Shown: positions 16,795 through 25,772, numbered from the stretch's first letter. The stretch is DNA of 46,814 nt from Acidiferrobacteraceae bacterium (GCA_003228915.1 QIGL01000025.1:1-46814), one strand, 5' to 3'. The notes: a model not told the origin generated them from the letters alone. Numbers and translations are program-made.

Positions 16795-17189
16795 AACCGT
16801 TTTAATATATTACAAACTTGCGCAGATTAACCGCTCAACCCCGATTTATCCAGAGATCAGATACCTGATGACTGATATTAGAGCGCAGGGGCCAGAAGCC
16901 GGTTCCTTGCCAAGGTAGGGTGTCATCCCTTTCCATCATTTATTTTATTTTAAAAAAATAAAATACTTTTAGACAGGATTAACAAGATTTTCAGGATTAA
17001 ACTTTATGAATTAAGCCATCAAAATCGTAATAATCCTGTTAATCCCGTCAATCCCGTCTATTTTTTATCACATGCTTCTGTGGTCCTGGAGGTCAGGCAT
17101 CGCCTACCATTACCATAATCTTCTTTTTTGATGGACAGTGTCCGCCCTACGCGACTATCGGGTTTTCCTCGCTACTCGTCCCTGGCACC
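16795..17189. other. Gene-free spacer between ribF and the DUF2203 gene
   Basis: 395 bases with no credible gene. It holds the inverted-repeat element at 16972-17049 and, at about 17090-17189, a degenerate GTAGGGCGGA-type intergenic repeat (seen on the minus strand). No clear ribF promoter could be picked out. Confidence 0.5.
16972..17049. repeat. Inverted-repeat element of the ACAGGATTAACA type
   Basis: The left arm GACAGGATTAACAAGATT (16972-16989) pairs with the right arm AATCCTGTTAATCCCGTC (17032-17049) at 16 of 18 positions, and a T-rich tract follows on the plus strand. Similar AGGATTAACAGGATT repeats are scattered in many bacterial genomes (from memory). It could form a ~78-nt hairpin in RNA. 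Confidence 0.65.
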
Positions 17190-17609
17190 CTAATACCTTG
17201 CCCAGTCAGGGTCGGTTTCTTCCACCACCTGGTCGATGGGTTTTCGTTTGGCAAAACCCTCGTGGTAACCGTGGTAGTAACCCAACTTGAGCTCCGGGAA
17301 GCGCCAGCACAAACAGCCCTCGCCGGTATCAAAATCAATTAACCATAAGCCTTTTACCTGCAGGCCCAGGCGTTCCATTTTGCCCACCCACTGCAGAACC
17401 ACCGATTCATAATCCTGCTCAACCAAACTAATATCTGGATGGGTAGGTAACATGGCCTCGAGTCGTTTGCGAACAGGTTCCAGCTCCTCGTAACTGCTGC
17501 GCGTAATGCGGCTAACCAGCGGCATCATTGCCTCGGCCTCGGCTAATGTGAATACCCTCGGGGTATCACACAAATTGATATCACTAATTTTTGCTGAGTT
17601 TGTTGCCAT
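17190..17609 (-). CDS. DUF2203 family protein
   Basis: 139 residues, cytosolic, function unknown. The family pattern is clear: RVFTLAEAEAMMPLVSRI at the start, a helical middle, then GLWLIDFDTGEGCLCWRF and a YHEGFAKRKPI end, as in DUF2203 proteins. I chose the ATG at 17609, 8 bases after the murJ stop, because the longer frame would overlap murJ by more than 100 bases and the family begins at this point. Directly behind murJ on the same strand, so probably cotranscribed. Nothing links it mechanistically to MurJ. Confidence 0.8.
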   Translation of the reverse strand: MATNSAKISDINLCDTPRVFTLAEAEAMMPLVSRITRSSYEELEPVRKRLEAMLPTHPDISLVEQDYESVVLQWVGKMERLGLQVKGLWLIDFDTGEGCLCWRFPELKLGYYHGYHEGFAKRKPIDQVVEETDPDWARY

Positions 17610-17617
17610 TATCTCGC

Positions 17618-19165
17618 TCAATCGTGTCCGTGTTTGAGTAACATCGCGGGTCGTAATCCTAATAGCCATAAGGAACCCATATATATAAGTATACCCGCCA
17701 ATATCCACAGGGACAGGCTCCAAATCCTCGTAAATACTGTCATTTCAGTCCAGAGACCTGATTCGGTGAGGCCAAAAAACAACCCTAAGCCCATGATTAT
17801 TGAGGCAATTAATACCCGAAAATGAAATAAACCCCAGCCTGCCGCCGGCCGGTAAATATTTTTTTGACGTAAAGCCCTATACAGTAAACCGGCATTTATA
17901 AACGCGGCAATGGAAATAGACAGGGCCAGGCCAACGTGTTTCAGGGAATAAACCAGTGACAGGCTCAGCACAATATTGATTATAAAGGCGATGCCGGCGA
18001 TTCGGGCCGGTGTTTTGGTGTCCTGACGGGCAAAAAATCCGGGCGCCAACACCTTGGCCAGGATAAAACCGGGCAGGCCCCCGGCGAATGCCATCAACGC
18101 CAAGGCGCTCATTTCCACGTCATAAAGATTAAATGCCCCATAATGAAATAGTGTAATCAGGATGGGTTTTGCCAATACCACCAACCCCACTGCTGAGGGT
18201 ACCGAGATCAGAATGACCCAGCGCAAAGACCAGTCCATGAGACCCGAAAAAGCCGCGCCATCATCATTGGCGTGTTTCCGTGACAGGCTGGGTAAAATTA
18301 CCGTTGCCAGGGCAATACCAAAGACGCCCAGTGGAAACTCCATTAACCTGTCCGCGTAATAAAGCCATGAGACACTGCCCGTCACCAGGAAGGATGCCAG
18401 CAGGCGATTCACCAGCAAATTGATCTGGGATATGGAACTGGCGAAAATTGCCGGCCCCATGAGACGGAACACCTTGGCGACTTCGGCATGTCTGGCTATG
18501 CGTGGTCGGGTCAGCATATTAATGCTTTTTAGTAATGGTAATTGAAACAACAACTGCATGATGCCTGCGGCAAACACACCCCAGGCCAGGGCCATAACCG
18601 GGGCTGCCATCAGGGGAGCCAACCAAATGACCGCCGCAATCAGGGACAGGTTCAGGATCACAGGGGTAAACGCCGCTGCCCCGAAACGACCATAGGTATT
18701 GAGAATACCGGCCGCCATTGAAACCAGGGAAATGAATATCAGGTACGGAAAGGTGATGCGCAACATGGCTGCTGTCAGGTTAAATTTATCGCTTTCATCG
18801 ATAAAACCCGGTGCCAGGGCCATCACCAGCAAGGGCGCGGCCACCACCCCAACCAGGGTCACAATAAACAGGATAAGCCCCAGGCGACCGACCATATGGC
18901 TGACAAAATCACGGCTGGCCTGCTCATCCCCTTTGGACTTGTGTTCTGACATCACGGGCACAAATGCCTGTGAAAAGGCCCCTTCGGCAAAGATTCTGCG
19001 AAAAAAATTGGGAATGGCGAAAGCCACGTAAAAGGCATCGGCAGAGACTCCGCTACTGGCACCCAGCAGCCGCGCGAACAGAACGTCACGTATCAGGCCG
19101 GTAATACGCGATAACAGGGTCATAGAACCGGTTACCGCCGTAGATTTGATCAATTTCGAGGACAA
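17618..19165 (-). CDS. murJ: Lipid II flippase MurJ
   Basis: A 515-residue inner-membrane MOP-superfamily flippase that moves lipid II across the membrane for peptidoglycan synthesis. The N-terminus SSKLIKSTAVTGSMTLLSRITGLIRDVLFARLLG (split here: AVTGSMTLLSRITG, then LIRDVLFARLLG) is characteristic, as are PNFFRRIFAEGAFSQAFVPV and the repeated hydrophobic helices (about 14). The start is TTG at 19165; the next in-frame ATG would remove the conserved amphipathic start, so the TTG is preferred although its ribosome-binding site is weak. It is divergent from rpsT, the typical gammaproteobacterial arrangement. Confidence 0.94.
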   Translation of the reverse strand: MSSKLIKSTAVTGSMTLLSRITGLIRDVLFARLLGASSGVSADAFYVAFAIPNFFRRIFAEGAFSQAFVPVMSEHKSKGDEQASRDFVSHMVGRLGLILFIVTLVGVVAAPLLVMALAPGFIDESDKFNLTAAMLRITFPYLIFISLVSMAAGILNTYGRFGAAAFTPVILNLSLIAAVIWLAPLMAAPVMALAWGVFAAGIMQLLFQLPLLKSINMLTRPRIARHAEVAKVFRLMGPAIFASSISQINLLVNRLLASFLVTGSVSWLYYADRLMEFPLGVFGIALATVILPSLSRKHANDDGAAFSGLMDWSLRWVILISVPSAVGLVVLAKPILITLFHYGAFNLYDVEMSALALMAFAGGLPGFILAKVLAPGFFARQDTKTPARIAGIAFIINIVLSLSLVYSLKHVGLALSISIAAFINAGLLYRALRQKNIYRPAAGWGLFHFRVLIASIIMGLGLFFGLTESGLWTEMTVFTRIWSLSLWILAGILIYMGSLWLLGLRPAMLLKHGHD

Positions 19166-19336
19166 GGCTTTGTTCTTTATGGTTTTTTTAGGTTATCGGC
19201 GGCCTATAGTATGATAATTGGCGCCCATCAGCTAATGGTTGGCAAATAATTGATTCTAGATTGATTCTAGATTGATCATTGGGGCCCTAATAATTGCTGT
19301 TTTTAGCAGATTTGCGGCCAAATCTGTCTGTCAGCA

Positions 19337-19365
19337 TTGACAAATGCACTGAAAATTAGCATAGT
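19337..19365 (+). promoter_or_regulatory. Probable sigma-70 promoter of rpsT
   Basis: A consensus -35 TTGACA at 19337-19342, a 17-base spacer, and CATAGT (4 of 6 matches) at 19360-19365. Transcription would begin near 19372, about 50 bases before the rpsT start. Confidence 0.6.
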
Positions 19366-19422
19366 TCGGCGCCCAAAAGTCCAGAAAATGAGTATCCTGG
19401 ATGACAAACAGTGGAGAAGAGA

Positions 19423-19686
19423 TTGGCTAATACAGCACAAGCACGAAAACGCGTCCGCCAGGCGGAAAAAAGTCGCCAACGAAACGTCGGTCAGCGCTCA
19501 AGTATGCGTACTGTCATCAAGCAGGTCCAACAGGCGATTACGGACAGTAATAAAGATGGCGCAAAAACTGCATTCCAGACAGCTGCCAGTGCCCTCGACA
19601 AGGCCTGCAGCAAAGGCCTGATTCACAAGAACAAGGCAGCAAGGGATAAATCCCGCCTCAACAATGCGGTTCGTAAACTGGCCTAA
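19423..19686 (+). CDS. rpsT: 30S ribosomal protein S20
   Basis: 87 residues, very basic, a three-helix bundle that binds 16S rRNA. It begins LANTAQARKRVRQAEKSRQ and ends ARDKSRLNNAVRKLA, as in the family. The start is TTG at 19423 behind a GGAGAAGAGA Shine-Dalgarno stretch. The GTG four codons upstream (19411) lies inside the ribosome-binding site and would add MEKR, which S20 lacks. E. coli rpsT also uses UUG, which is linked to its translational autoregulation, so the rare start is probably functional here. Confidence 0.96.
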   Translation: MANTAQARKRVRQAEKSRQRNVGQRSSMRTVIKQVQQAITDSNKDGAKTAFQTAASALDKACSKGLIHKNKAARDKSRLNNAVRKLA

Positions 19687-20214
19687 AACCAGCACCGAAT
19701 TAACCCAGAAATAAACTGGGCATAGATACACTACTGTCCGACCTAAAAATACTAAAGTGCATTAAAAGCCCTTATGTCTGCTATATCACCATACTAGTAC
19801 AGTATGTGGACATGAAATAATAAAATTAGAAGCGCGTCATACCCGCAAAAGCGGGTATCCAGCAAGTAATTGATTAGGCTATAAACCAGAATGACTGGAT
19901 TCTGACCGCCAAGGATGGCGGAAATGCAAGAGGATTGCCGGGAGCAATCCTTGCCCGTTGCCACGGGAATGACGGAGTTGTGGGACAGCAATGGCGCAGA
20001 TACCTAAACCGACTGTTGGCTATCAGATTTTTGAAACTGGTGGCTGGATGTCGGTTTTTTCTTGCTAACAAAACTGATCAATGCCACTTGAAATAGGCAG
20101 ACAACACCCCATAATCACGAATCAGGCGACAAGTCGTTTTTTCGGCAAATAGATCGCTGCATAGTTAGCTAGGACAATTGGAGAAATTAGTACATAACAG
20201 GGAGCAGAGTATCC
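19687..20214. other. Gene-free region between rpsT and the efflux operon
   Basis: 528 bases without a convincing gene. A small inverted repeat (CCCAG at 19704, CTGGG at 19716) without a T-run may end rpsT transcripts weakly. A cluster of four hairpins fills 19841-19967. The last ~100 bases should hold the efflux promoter, but no clear match stands out. Confidence 0.5.
19841..19967. repeat. Cluster of four consecutive hairpins (BIME-like)
   Basis: The stems are ACCCGC/GCGGGT (about 19841-19857), CCGCC/GGCGG (19906-19921), GGATTGC/GCAATCC (19932-19950) and CCCGT/ACGGG (19954-19967). The flanks carry GTCATACCCGC and GGGAATGACGGA, typical of dispersed intergenic palindromic repeats. Non-coding. 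Confidence 0.65.
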
Positions 20215-21570
20215 ATGCGTTCTATAAATATCTTTAGCCTTGCCGTTTTGTTAGGGCTGGTCAATATCCCGGTACAAGCTCAGGTACTGACCCTGAGTGA
20301 TGCCATCCAGCGTGCGCTGGAACAAAACCCGGCCATATCAGCTACCCGTTACCGGGTCAAAGCGGCCAGTGCCGCCACACGCGTTGCCCAGGGTGCGCAC
20401 CTGCCACAGCTGGACCTGAATTATATTGCCCGCCAAAGCAATAACCCCTTAGATGCATTTGCCGATAAGCTGAATACCCGCAGTGTCGATCCAGTACTGG
20501 ATTTCACTGCTGATGCGCTCAATGAACCTGACCCGAGCACCCTTTATAACACCCAGTTATCCTTGCGCATTCCTGTTTATGCCGGTGGTGCTGACGCGGC
20601 GGGTGTCCGGGTTGCCAGTGCCCGGGAACAAGGCGCCGTCCACAGACGAGATCGCGTTCAAGCCCAGGTCATTCATCAAACAATCCAGGCCTATCGCAAA
20701 AGCCAGGCCACGACCAAAGCACTGGCCATTAGTGACGATGCCGTCAAGGCGGCAAAGGAACATGTTAAAACTACCAGTCAACTGGCCCGGGCCGGCCGCA
20801 TTATTACTTCTGACAAACTGACTGCCGAAATCTACCTGGCAGGCATCCAGGCCCAGTACGAACAAGCACGTTTACAAGTCGACCTGGCAATTGAACAACT
20901 GCTGCAAGTAACCGGTCTTGATACTAAAGACGAAACGATTCTCAGTGCCTGGCAAGCCAATAGCAACATACCAGTTGGTAAAGCCAAACCACTGGTGCAA
21001 CAGGCCCTGGCAACACGAAAAGATTTGTTGTCTCTTGAGTCTCAGATCAAGGCCGCGGAAGCCCGGGTCGACCAGGCGAGTGCGGCCTACCAGCCACGGG
21101 TTGACGTAATCGCCACCAGCAATTGGTATGACCAGAATGGCGGATTCGATGAGCAAAGCTGGGCTGTTGGCGGCGTCATTAACATGAACTTGTATGCAGG
21201 TGACCGTCACCGGCAACAGATTGCCGCAAACAAATTCCGGGCAAACATGATGCGGGATAAACTGCGCCAGCAACAACTCATGGTTCGCCGGCAAGTACGA
21301 AGTGCCATTGCCCGCGAACAGGCAGCGCGACGACGCCTGAAAATTTCCAGTCGCTACAACGATAAAGCCAGGCAAACTGTTCGTTTGGTTAAAAAACGCT
21401 ATGGCCAGGGGCGTACAATTCTTATCGATTTATTACAAGCAGAGCGTGCGTTGATTGCTACACGCCAGGAAACACTGGCCGCCGGACTGGAACTACAACT
21501 GGCTGATAGTGATTTAAACCTGGCAACAGGTAAGTGGGCATCAGCAGACTGGCAAGGTGCGCTTAAATGA
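20215..21570 (+). CDS. TolC-family outer-membrane efflux protein
   Basis: 451 residues. A signal peptide ends near residue 23 (NIPVQAQ). Two repeated outer-membrane-factor domains follow: LTLSDAIQRALEQNPAISA, a long helical stretch rich in A, Q and K, then a second set beginning VQQALATRKDLLSLESQI and ending LIDLLQAERALIATRQETL. These build the beta-barrel and alpha-helical tunnel of a TolC trimer. It is first in an operon whose next gene overlaps by four bases (ATGA) and whose third efflux gene is an RND pump. Substrate unknown. Confidence 0.9.
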   Translation: MRSINIFSLAVLLGLVNIPVQAQVLTLSDAIQRALEQNPAISATRYRVKAASAATRVAQGAHLPQLDLNYIARQSNNPLDAFADKLNTRSVDPVLDFTADALNEPDPSTLYNTQLSLRIPVYAGGADAAGVRVASAREQGAVHRRDRVQAQVIHQTIQAYRKSQATTKALAISDDAVKAAKEHVKTTSQLARAGRIITSDKLTAEIYLAGIQAQYEQARLQVDLAIEQLLQVTGLDTKDETILSAWQANSNIPVGKAKPLVQQALATRKDLLSLESQIKAAEARVDQASAAYQPRVDVIATSNWYDQNGGFDEQSWAVGGVINMNLYAGDRHRQQIAANKFRANMMRDKLRQQQLMVRRQVRSAIAREQAARRRLKISSRYNDKARQTVRLVKKRYGQGRTILIDLLQAERALIATRQETLAAGLELQLADSDLNLATGKWASADWQGALK

Positions 21571-21932
21571 TTACGTTAACACGAACCCTCATACCTGCAG
21601 TACTGATTGTGATTGCGATGACCCTGACTGGTTGTTCCCAACCGGTGCCAACTACACCAAAATCCACATTACCAACATTGGATCGTCCGGTGTTAACAAT
21701 CAAGTTCAAAAGCAATAATCGAATTATGGTGCCTGCCAGTAATATTATAAAGCGCGGCGGCATTACTGGTGTCTTTGTCTTGCAAGATAAACTGGCCCGT
21801 TTTCGAATGATCAAAACTGGCAAGCTCGTAGTCAATCATGTTGAAATTCTGAGCGGACTGTCTGGCAATGAAACACTGGTTGCTGGTGATTTAACATCAG
21901 TACATGATGGCAGCCCGATCAATACTATTTAA
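21567..21932 (+). CDS. Minimal lipoprotein resembling the C-terminal part of an RND adaptor (MFP)
   Basis: 121 residues. A lipobox LTGC gives a lipidated Cys23. After a short Pro/Thr linker, residues ~50-121 (MVPASNIIKRGGITGVFVLQ ... VEILSGLSGNETLVAGD) look like the membrane-proximal end of RND periplasmic adaptors, which are normally 350-400 residues. The alpha-hairpin, lipoyl and most of the beta-barrel domain are missing. It sits exactly where the adaptor gene belongs, overlapping tolC by ATGA. It may be a deletion product that kept reading frame, lipobox and C-terminus, or a real minimal adaptor. The homology call is from the motif pattern only. Confidence 0.7.
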   Translation: MITLTRTLIPAVLIVIAMTLTGCSQPVPTTPKSTLPTLDRPVLTIKFKSNNRIMVPASNIIKRGGITGVFVLQDKLARFRMIKTGKLVVNHVEILSGLSGNETLVAGDLTSVHDGSPINTI

Positions 21933-22122
21933 TTCCAGTTTGGATTAATTAAGACTAGGCTCTTCAGAATAATTTATGGGTAACTTCTACAGATATACAC
22001 GTATAATCTATTGATATTGGATGATTTCTTAAATGATTTGATAAGACATTTTCTGGGCATAACTATATATTTTTCCAGGATGCACCGGACGAAAGTCATG
22101 GAAAGGACTCTAACGAAGGATT

Positions 22123-22143
22123 CCCTCTCCCTCCGGGAGAGGG
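22123..22143. repeat. Hairpin flanking the DUF559 cassette, left
   Basis: CCCTCTCCC (22123-22131), a 3-base loop, and GGGAGAGGG (22135-22143). A near-identical hairpin lies at 22506-22526, at the far end of the DUF559 gene. Confidence 0.75.
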
Positions 22144-22166
22144 GCAGGGAGAGGGGGTCAAAAAAT

Positions 22167-22532
22167 ATGAAATCGTTAGCCCGGGCACTCCGGCGGCAAG
22201 CAACCGATGCCGAACACCTGCTATGGAAACATTTGCGAGGCCGTAGATTGGCTGGCTATAAATTTAGGCGCCAAGTGGTGATTGAACCCTACATTGTGGA
22301 TTTTGTGTGCTTTGAAACCAAACTGATAGTGGAAGCCGATGGAGGGCAACACATTGAACAGATGCAATACGATGAAAAGCGAACAGCTATTTTGCAATCC
22401 TTGGGATACGAGGTTATGCGCTTTTGGAATAACGAAATACTGGGGGACGTCAATGCTGTACTTGAACAGATACAGTATCGCCTGATTGAAGTCCCCTCAC
22501 CCCAACCCTCTCCCGGTGGGAGAGGGGGTTAA
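22167..22532 (+). CDS. DUF559 (Vsr-like, PD-(D/E)XK) endonuclease-domain protein
   Basis: 121 residues. KSLARALRRQATDAEHLLW and LRGRRLAGYKFRRQ open the DUF559 fold; IVDFVCFETKLIVEADGGQH carries the acidic residues of the PD-(D/E)XK-like site; YDEKRTAILQSLGYEVMRFWNNEIL is the conserved end. I chose ATG 22167; upstream codons in the frame run through the left hairpin. The C-terminal ~10 residues (PSPQPSPGGRGG) come from the right hairpin. The gene with its flanking hairpins lies between the adaptor and the RND pump and looks like a mobile cassette. Biological role unknown; relation to very-short-patch-repair nucleases is structural knowledge of the family. Confidence 0.85.
   Translation: MKSLARALRRQATDAEHLLWKHLRGRRLAGYKFRRQVVIEPYIVDFVCFETKLIVEADGGQHIEQMQYDEKRTAILQSLGYEVMRFWNNEILGDVNAVLEQIQYRLIEVPSPQPSPGGRGG
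22506..22526. repeat. Hairpin flanking the DUF559 cassette, right
   Basis: CCCTCTCCC (22506-22514), a 3-base loop, and GGGAGAGGG (22518-22526). It overlaps the last codons of the DUF559 gene and matches the hairpin at 22123-22143 in both arms. Confidence 0.75.
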
Positions 22533-22574
22533 CCCACAGACTCCTCTGACGAGGCTAAAATTAGAACAGCAACT

Positions 22575-25500
22575 ATGTCGCAAACTCCTGAAGAACAAAA
22601 TAACGAACTCAATATTGCCGGTCGTATAACCAGCCTGCTGATTGATAACAAGATTACCATATTAATTATTGTATTCGCGTTACTGGCTGGCCTGCTTTCA
22701 TTCCTGGTTACGCCACGAGAAGAAAATCCGCAAATCGTCGTGCCGGCTGCCAATATTATTGTTGCCAAACCCGGCGCCACGCCAAAGGAAGTGGAACAAC
22801 TTATTGTCAAGCCACTGGAAGCGATCCTGCAGGGCCTGGAGGGCGTTGAACACACCTATGGCATAGCCATGGATTCAATGGGAATCGTCAGTGTCCAGTT
22901 CCAGGTGGGCGAGAATAAGGAAGAATCCCTGGTCAAACTTTATGACCGTCTGGCCAGCAACCTGGATGCTATGCCGCCTGGCACCCAGCAACCACTGGTA
23001 AAACCGGTTGATGTCGATGAGGTGCCAATCCTGACAATTTCATTGTCGGCCAACACACGAAATGACCAGGAATTAAGGCGCATCGCCAACGATGTGCTGG
23101 AACATTTACGACAGGTAAAAGATGTCTCGGTTTCCTTTATTCATGGTGGACGCAAACGCCAGGTCAATGTCGAGCTGGACCTGGCGCGCCTGAAGCGCTT
23201 CAATATTACATTGCTCGATATTAGTAAGGCACTGGCAGCCACTAATATCGATATTCCCTCGGGCACGCTGGTTAATAATAATCGTGTTACCACTGTTGCG
23301 GCCGGGGGCGCCCTTGGTGACGCCAAAGACGTGGCATTACTGGTTGTGGGTTTGCGCAACCATCGTCCTGTTTACCTGAAAGATGTCGCAACGGTACGTG
23401 ATGGTCCCGGGGAAATTAAACGGGTAACCCGTATTGGCTATGGCCAGGCCTACCAGGGCAAACGGCCAGCTGATTTTGAGGCAACGGCCGTGAGTATTGC
23501 CATTGCCAAGGTTGCCGGTGCCAATGCCGTCACCGTGGCCGAGAATGTGCTGGCACGGCTTGATGCGATTAAGGCAAGCGTGATTCCTGCTGATGTCACC
23601 GTCAACATCACCCGTAACGATGGTGAGCGGGCCCGTGATGCAGTGAATGTGTTAATGGAACACCTGGCGATTGCTATTATCACAATTGTTGTATTGCTGG
23701 TGATTTTCCTGGGTTGGAGGGCCGCCGGTATTGTCACGCTTACTATTCCACTCATATTATTTATTGTGCTTACGATTGGTTTTATTTTCGGTCATTCCAT
23801 AAACCGTATTACCCTGTTTGCGCTGATCCTGTCACTGGGCATGTTGGTGGATGACTCCATTGTCGTGGTCGAGAATATATTTCGCCACTATTCCCGCAAG
23901 GGCATTGATAAGCTCAATGCAACCGTGCAGGCAGTCAACGAGATCGGCAAACCCACCAACCTGGCAACGTTTACCGTAATACTGGCCTTCCTGCCCATGG
24001 CCTGGGTAACCGGCATGATGGGACCTTACATGGGACCAATCCCTTTTTACGTACCGGTAGCGATGATCACTTCATTATTGATTGCCTACACGGTTGCACC
24101 CTGGGCAGCCTACAGGTGGTTAAAGGTTACTGGTAGCGAACATGAACACAACGAACATAATGGCCGGCTTGAACAATTGTACACTCGCTTCATGCAACGG
24201 TTACTAACCAGCCGTGCTGCCCGCTTCTCTTTTCTTGCCACCTTAGTGGCGATTATGATCCTGGTACTGGCCATGCCCAGCATGGGCCTGGTGTTATTCA
24301 AGATGTTGCCAAAAAATAACAACAATACTTTTAATATCACCATTAACATGCCCGAGGGAACCGCACTGGAAGAAACTGACCGGGTAACACGCCGGATCGG
24401 TGATATCCTGCGCCAGCATCCCCAGGTAGAAACTTATGAGACCACGGTTGGTGAGACCGGCGTGGTTGATTTTAATGGCTTGTTGCGCGGCAGTAATCTC
24501 AGCCGTGGTCCACACATTGCTGAAGTCAGGGCGAACTTGCGCAACAAACATGAGCGCGATGTTTCTTCAATTGATATTGTGCTGCAACTACGAGAATCAC
24601 TGGCCAAACTGGCCAGTGAAACCGGCGCCAATATCAAACTGGTAGAAGACCCGCCGGGGCCACCGGTACGGGCCACTATCCTGGCTGAACTCTATGGCCC
24701 GGACTATGAACAACTACGAAGAATTGCCAAAGATTTACGACGCGAGGTATTTGAAACGACGGAAGATGTTGTCGACATTGATGATACCGTCGGCCACGAT
24801 ACCCAGGAATATCGAATTGTAGTTAACCGTGAAAAGGCGGCATTATCCGGCATTGCCCCGGCACAGGTAGCCGAGACCCTGCATGCCTTTTTATCAGGCC
24901 ATAATTTTGGCGCTGTCCAAATGGAGCTCGAGAAAGAACCAGTACCGATTCACCTTAGCATCCCGGTTGCCGATCGGGTTACCTCCAGCGATCTCAATAA
25001 AATATTTTTTACTAATCCCCAGGGCAAGCAAGTGGTGCTCACTGATATTGCCGACATCAAAGCCGGACCGGCCACCAAACCCATTCTGCACAAGGACCAG
25101 CGTCCAGTTGTCTACGTGACAGGTGAGTTGGCCGCAACCAGCCAGGTGTACGCGGTTTTGCGCATGACAAAATATCTTGATGAACATCCATTGCCGGGCA
25201 ATATAAAACTCAAGCAATACTTCATGGCAGACCCGGATACGCTGGGTTATAGCGTACGCTGGGATGGGGAAATGCGGCTAACCCTGGATGTTTTCCGGGA
25301 CATGGGCTCAGCCTTTATCGTGGCCATAATCCTGATCTACCTGGTACTGGTGGGTTATTACGGTTCATTCATGGTGCCTATGATTGTCATGGGGGCGATT
25401 CCACTCACCATCATTGGTTTCCTGCCTGGTCATGCCATCGTTGGCCAGTACTTCACTGCCACGTCCATGATTGGTGTCATCGCACTGGCAGGTATTGTGG

Positions 25501-25772
25501 TACGAAATTCTTTATTGTTAATCGATTTTATTATTGAGCACCAGGCCCAGGGGCGTAGTGTTCACGAGGCAGTGTTACTGGCAGGTCAAACCCGGTTACG
25601 GCCGATTATGTTAACGGCACTGGCAATTGTGTTTGGTACACTTGTGATTATTGTTGATCCCGTTTTTGGTGGACTGGCGACGTCATTGATTTTTGGCACA
25701 TTTGTATCCACCGTGCTGACCCTGTTTGTGATACCACTACTTTATTTTATGTATGACCCCGAGAAGGCCTGA
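22575..25772 (+). CDS. RND-family efflux permease (AcrB/AcrF superfamily)
   Basis: A 1065-residue inner-membrane proton antiporter. TM1 lies near 30-50. A large periplasmic loop begins with EENPQIVVPAANI and GATPKEVEQLIVKPLE. TM2-6 follow, with LGMLVDDSIVVVENIFRHY, the TM4 motif holding the proton-relay aspartates. A second periplasmic loop comes next, and then TM8-12 with GIVVRNSLLLIDFI. Length is normal and no break is visible. The start ATG at 22575 lies 42 bases after the DUF559 stop and has a weak ribosome-binding site, probably because the original adaptor-pump junction was disrupted. Substrate class cannot be assigned. Confidence 0.93.
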   Translation: MSQTPEEQNNELNIAGRITSLLIDNKITILIIVFALLAGLLSFLVTPREENPQIVVPAANIIVAKPGATPKEVEQLIVKPLEAILQGLEGVEHTYGIAMDSMGIVSVQFQVGENKEESLVKLYDRLASNLDAMPPGTQQPLVKPVDVDEVPILTISLSANTRNDQELRRIANDVLEHLRQVKDVSVSFIHGGRKRQVNVELDLARLKRFNITLLDISKALAATNIDIPSGTLVNNNRVTTVAAGGALGDAKDVALLVVGLRNHRPVYLKDVATVRDGPGEIKRVTRIGYGQAYQGKRPADFEATAVSIAIAKVAGANAVTVAENVLARLDAIKASVIPADVTVNITRNDGERARDAVNVLMEHLAIAIITIVVLLVIFLGWRAAGIVTLTIPLILFIVLTIGFIFGHSINRITLFALILSLGMLVDDSIVVVENIFRHYSRKGIDKLNATVQAVNEIGKPTNLATFTVILAFLPMAWVTGMMGPYMGPIPFYVPVAMITSLLIAYTVAPWAAYRWLKVTGSEHEHNEHNGRLEQLYTRFMQRLLTSRAARFSFLATLVAIMILVLAMPSMGLVLFKMLPKNNNNTFNITINMPEGTALEETDRVTRRIGDILRQHPQVETYETTVGETGVVDFNGLLRGSNLSRGPHIAEVRANLRNKHERDVSSIDIVLQLRESLAKLASETGANIKLVEDPPGPPVRATILAELYGPDYEQLRRIAKDLRREVFETTEDVVDIDDTVGHDTQEYRIVVNREKAALSGIAPAQVAETLHAFLSGHNFGAVQMELEKEPVPIHLSIPVADRVTSSDLNKIFFTNPQGKQVVLTDIADIKAGPATKPILHKDQRPVVYVTGELAATSQVYAVLRMTKYLDEHPLPGNIKLKQYFMADPDTLGYSVRWDGEMRLTLDVFRDMGSAFIVAIILIYLVLVGYYGSFMVPMIVMGAIPLTIIGFLPGHAIVGQYFTATSMIGVIALAGIVVRNSLLLIDFIIEHQAQGRSVHEAVLLAGQTRLRPIMLTALAIVFGTLVIIVDPVFGGLATSLIFGTFVSTVLTLFVIPLLYFMYDPEKA

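Noticed and set aside
17610-17723. Longer start of the DUF2203 gene
   Set aside because: It would overlap murJ by more than 100 bases. The family begins at the ATG at 17609, eight bases after the murJ stop.
19704-19720. rpsT terminator (CCCAG/CTGGG)
   Set aside because: A five-base stem with no T-run is too weak to call.
22011-22166. Longer DUF559 start (ATG near 22098 or the frame from 22011)
   Set aside because: The extra codons run through the left hairpin repeat and give a low-complexity Arg/Glu peptide not found at the DUF559 start.
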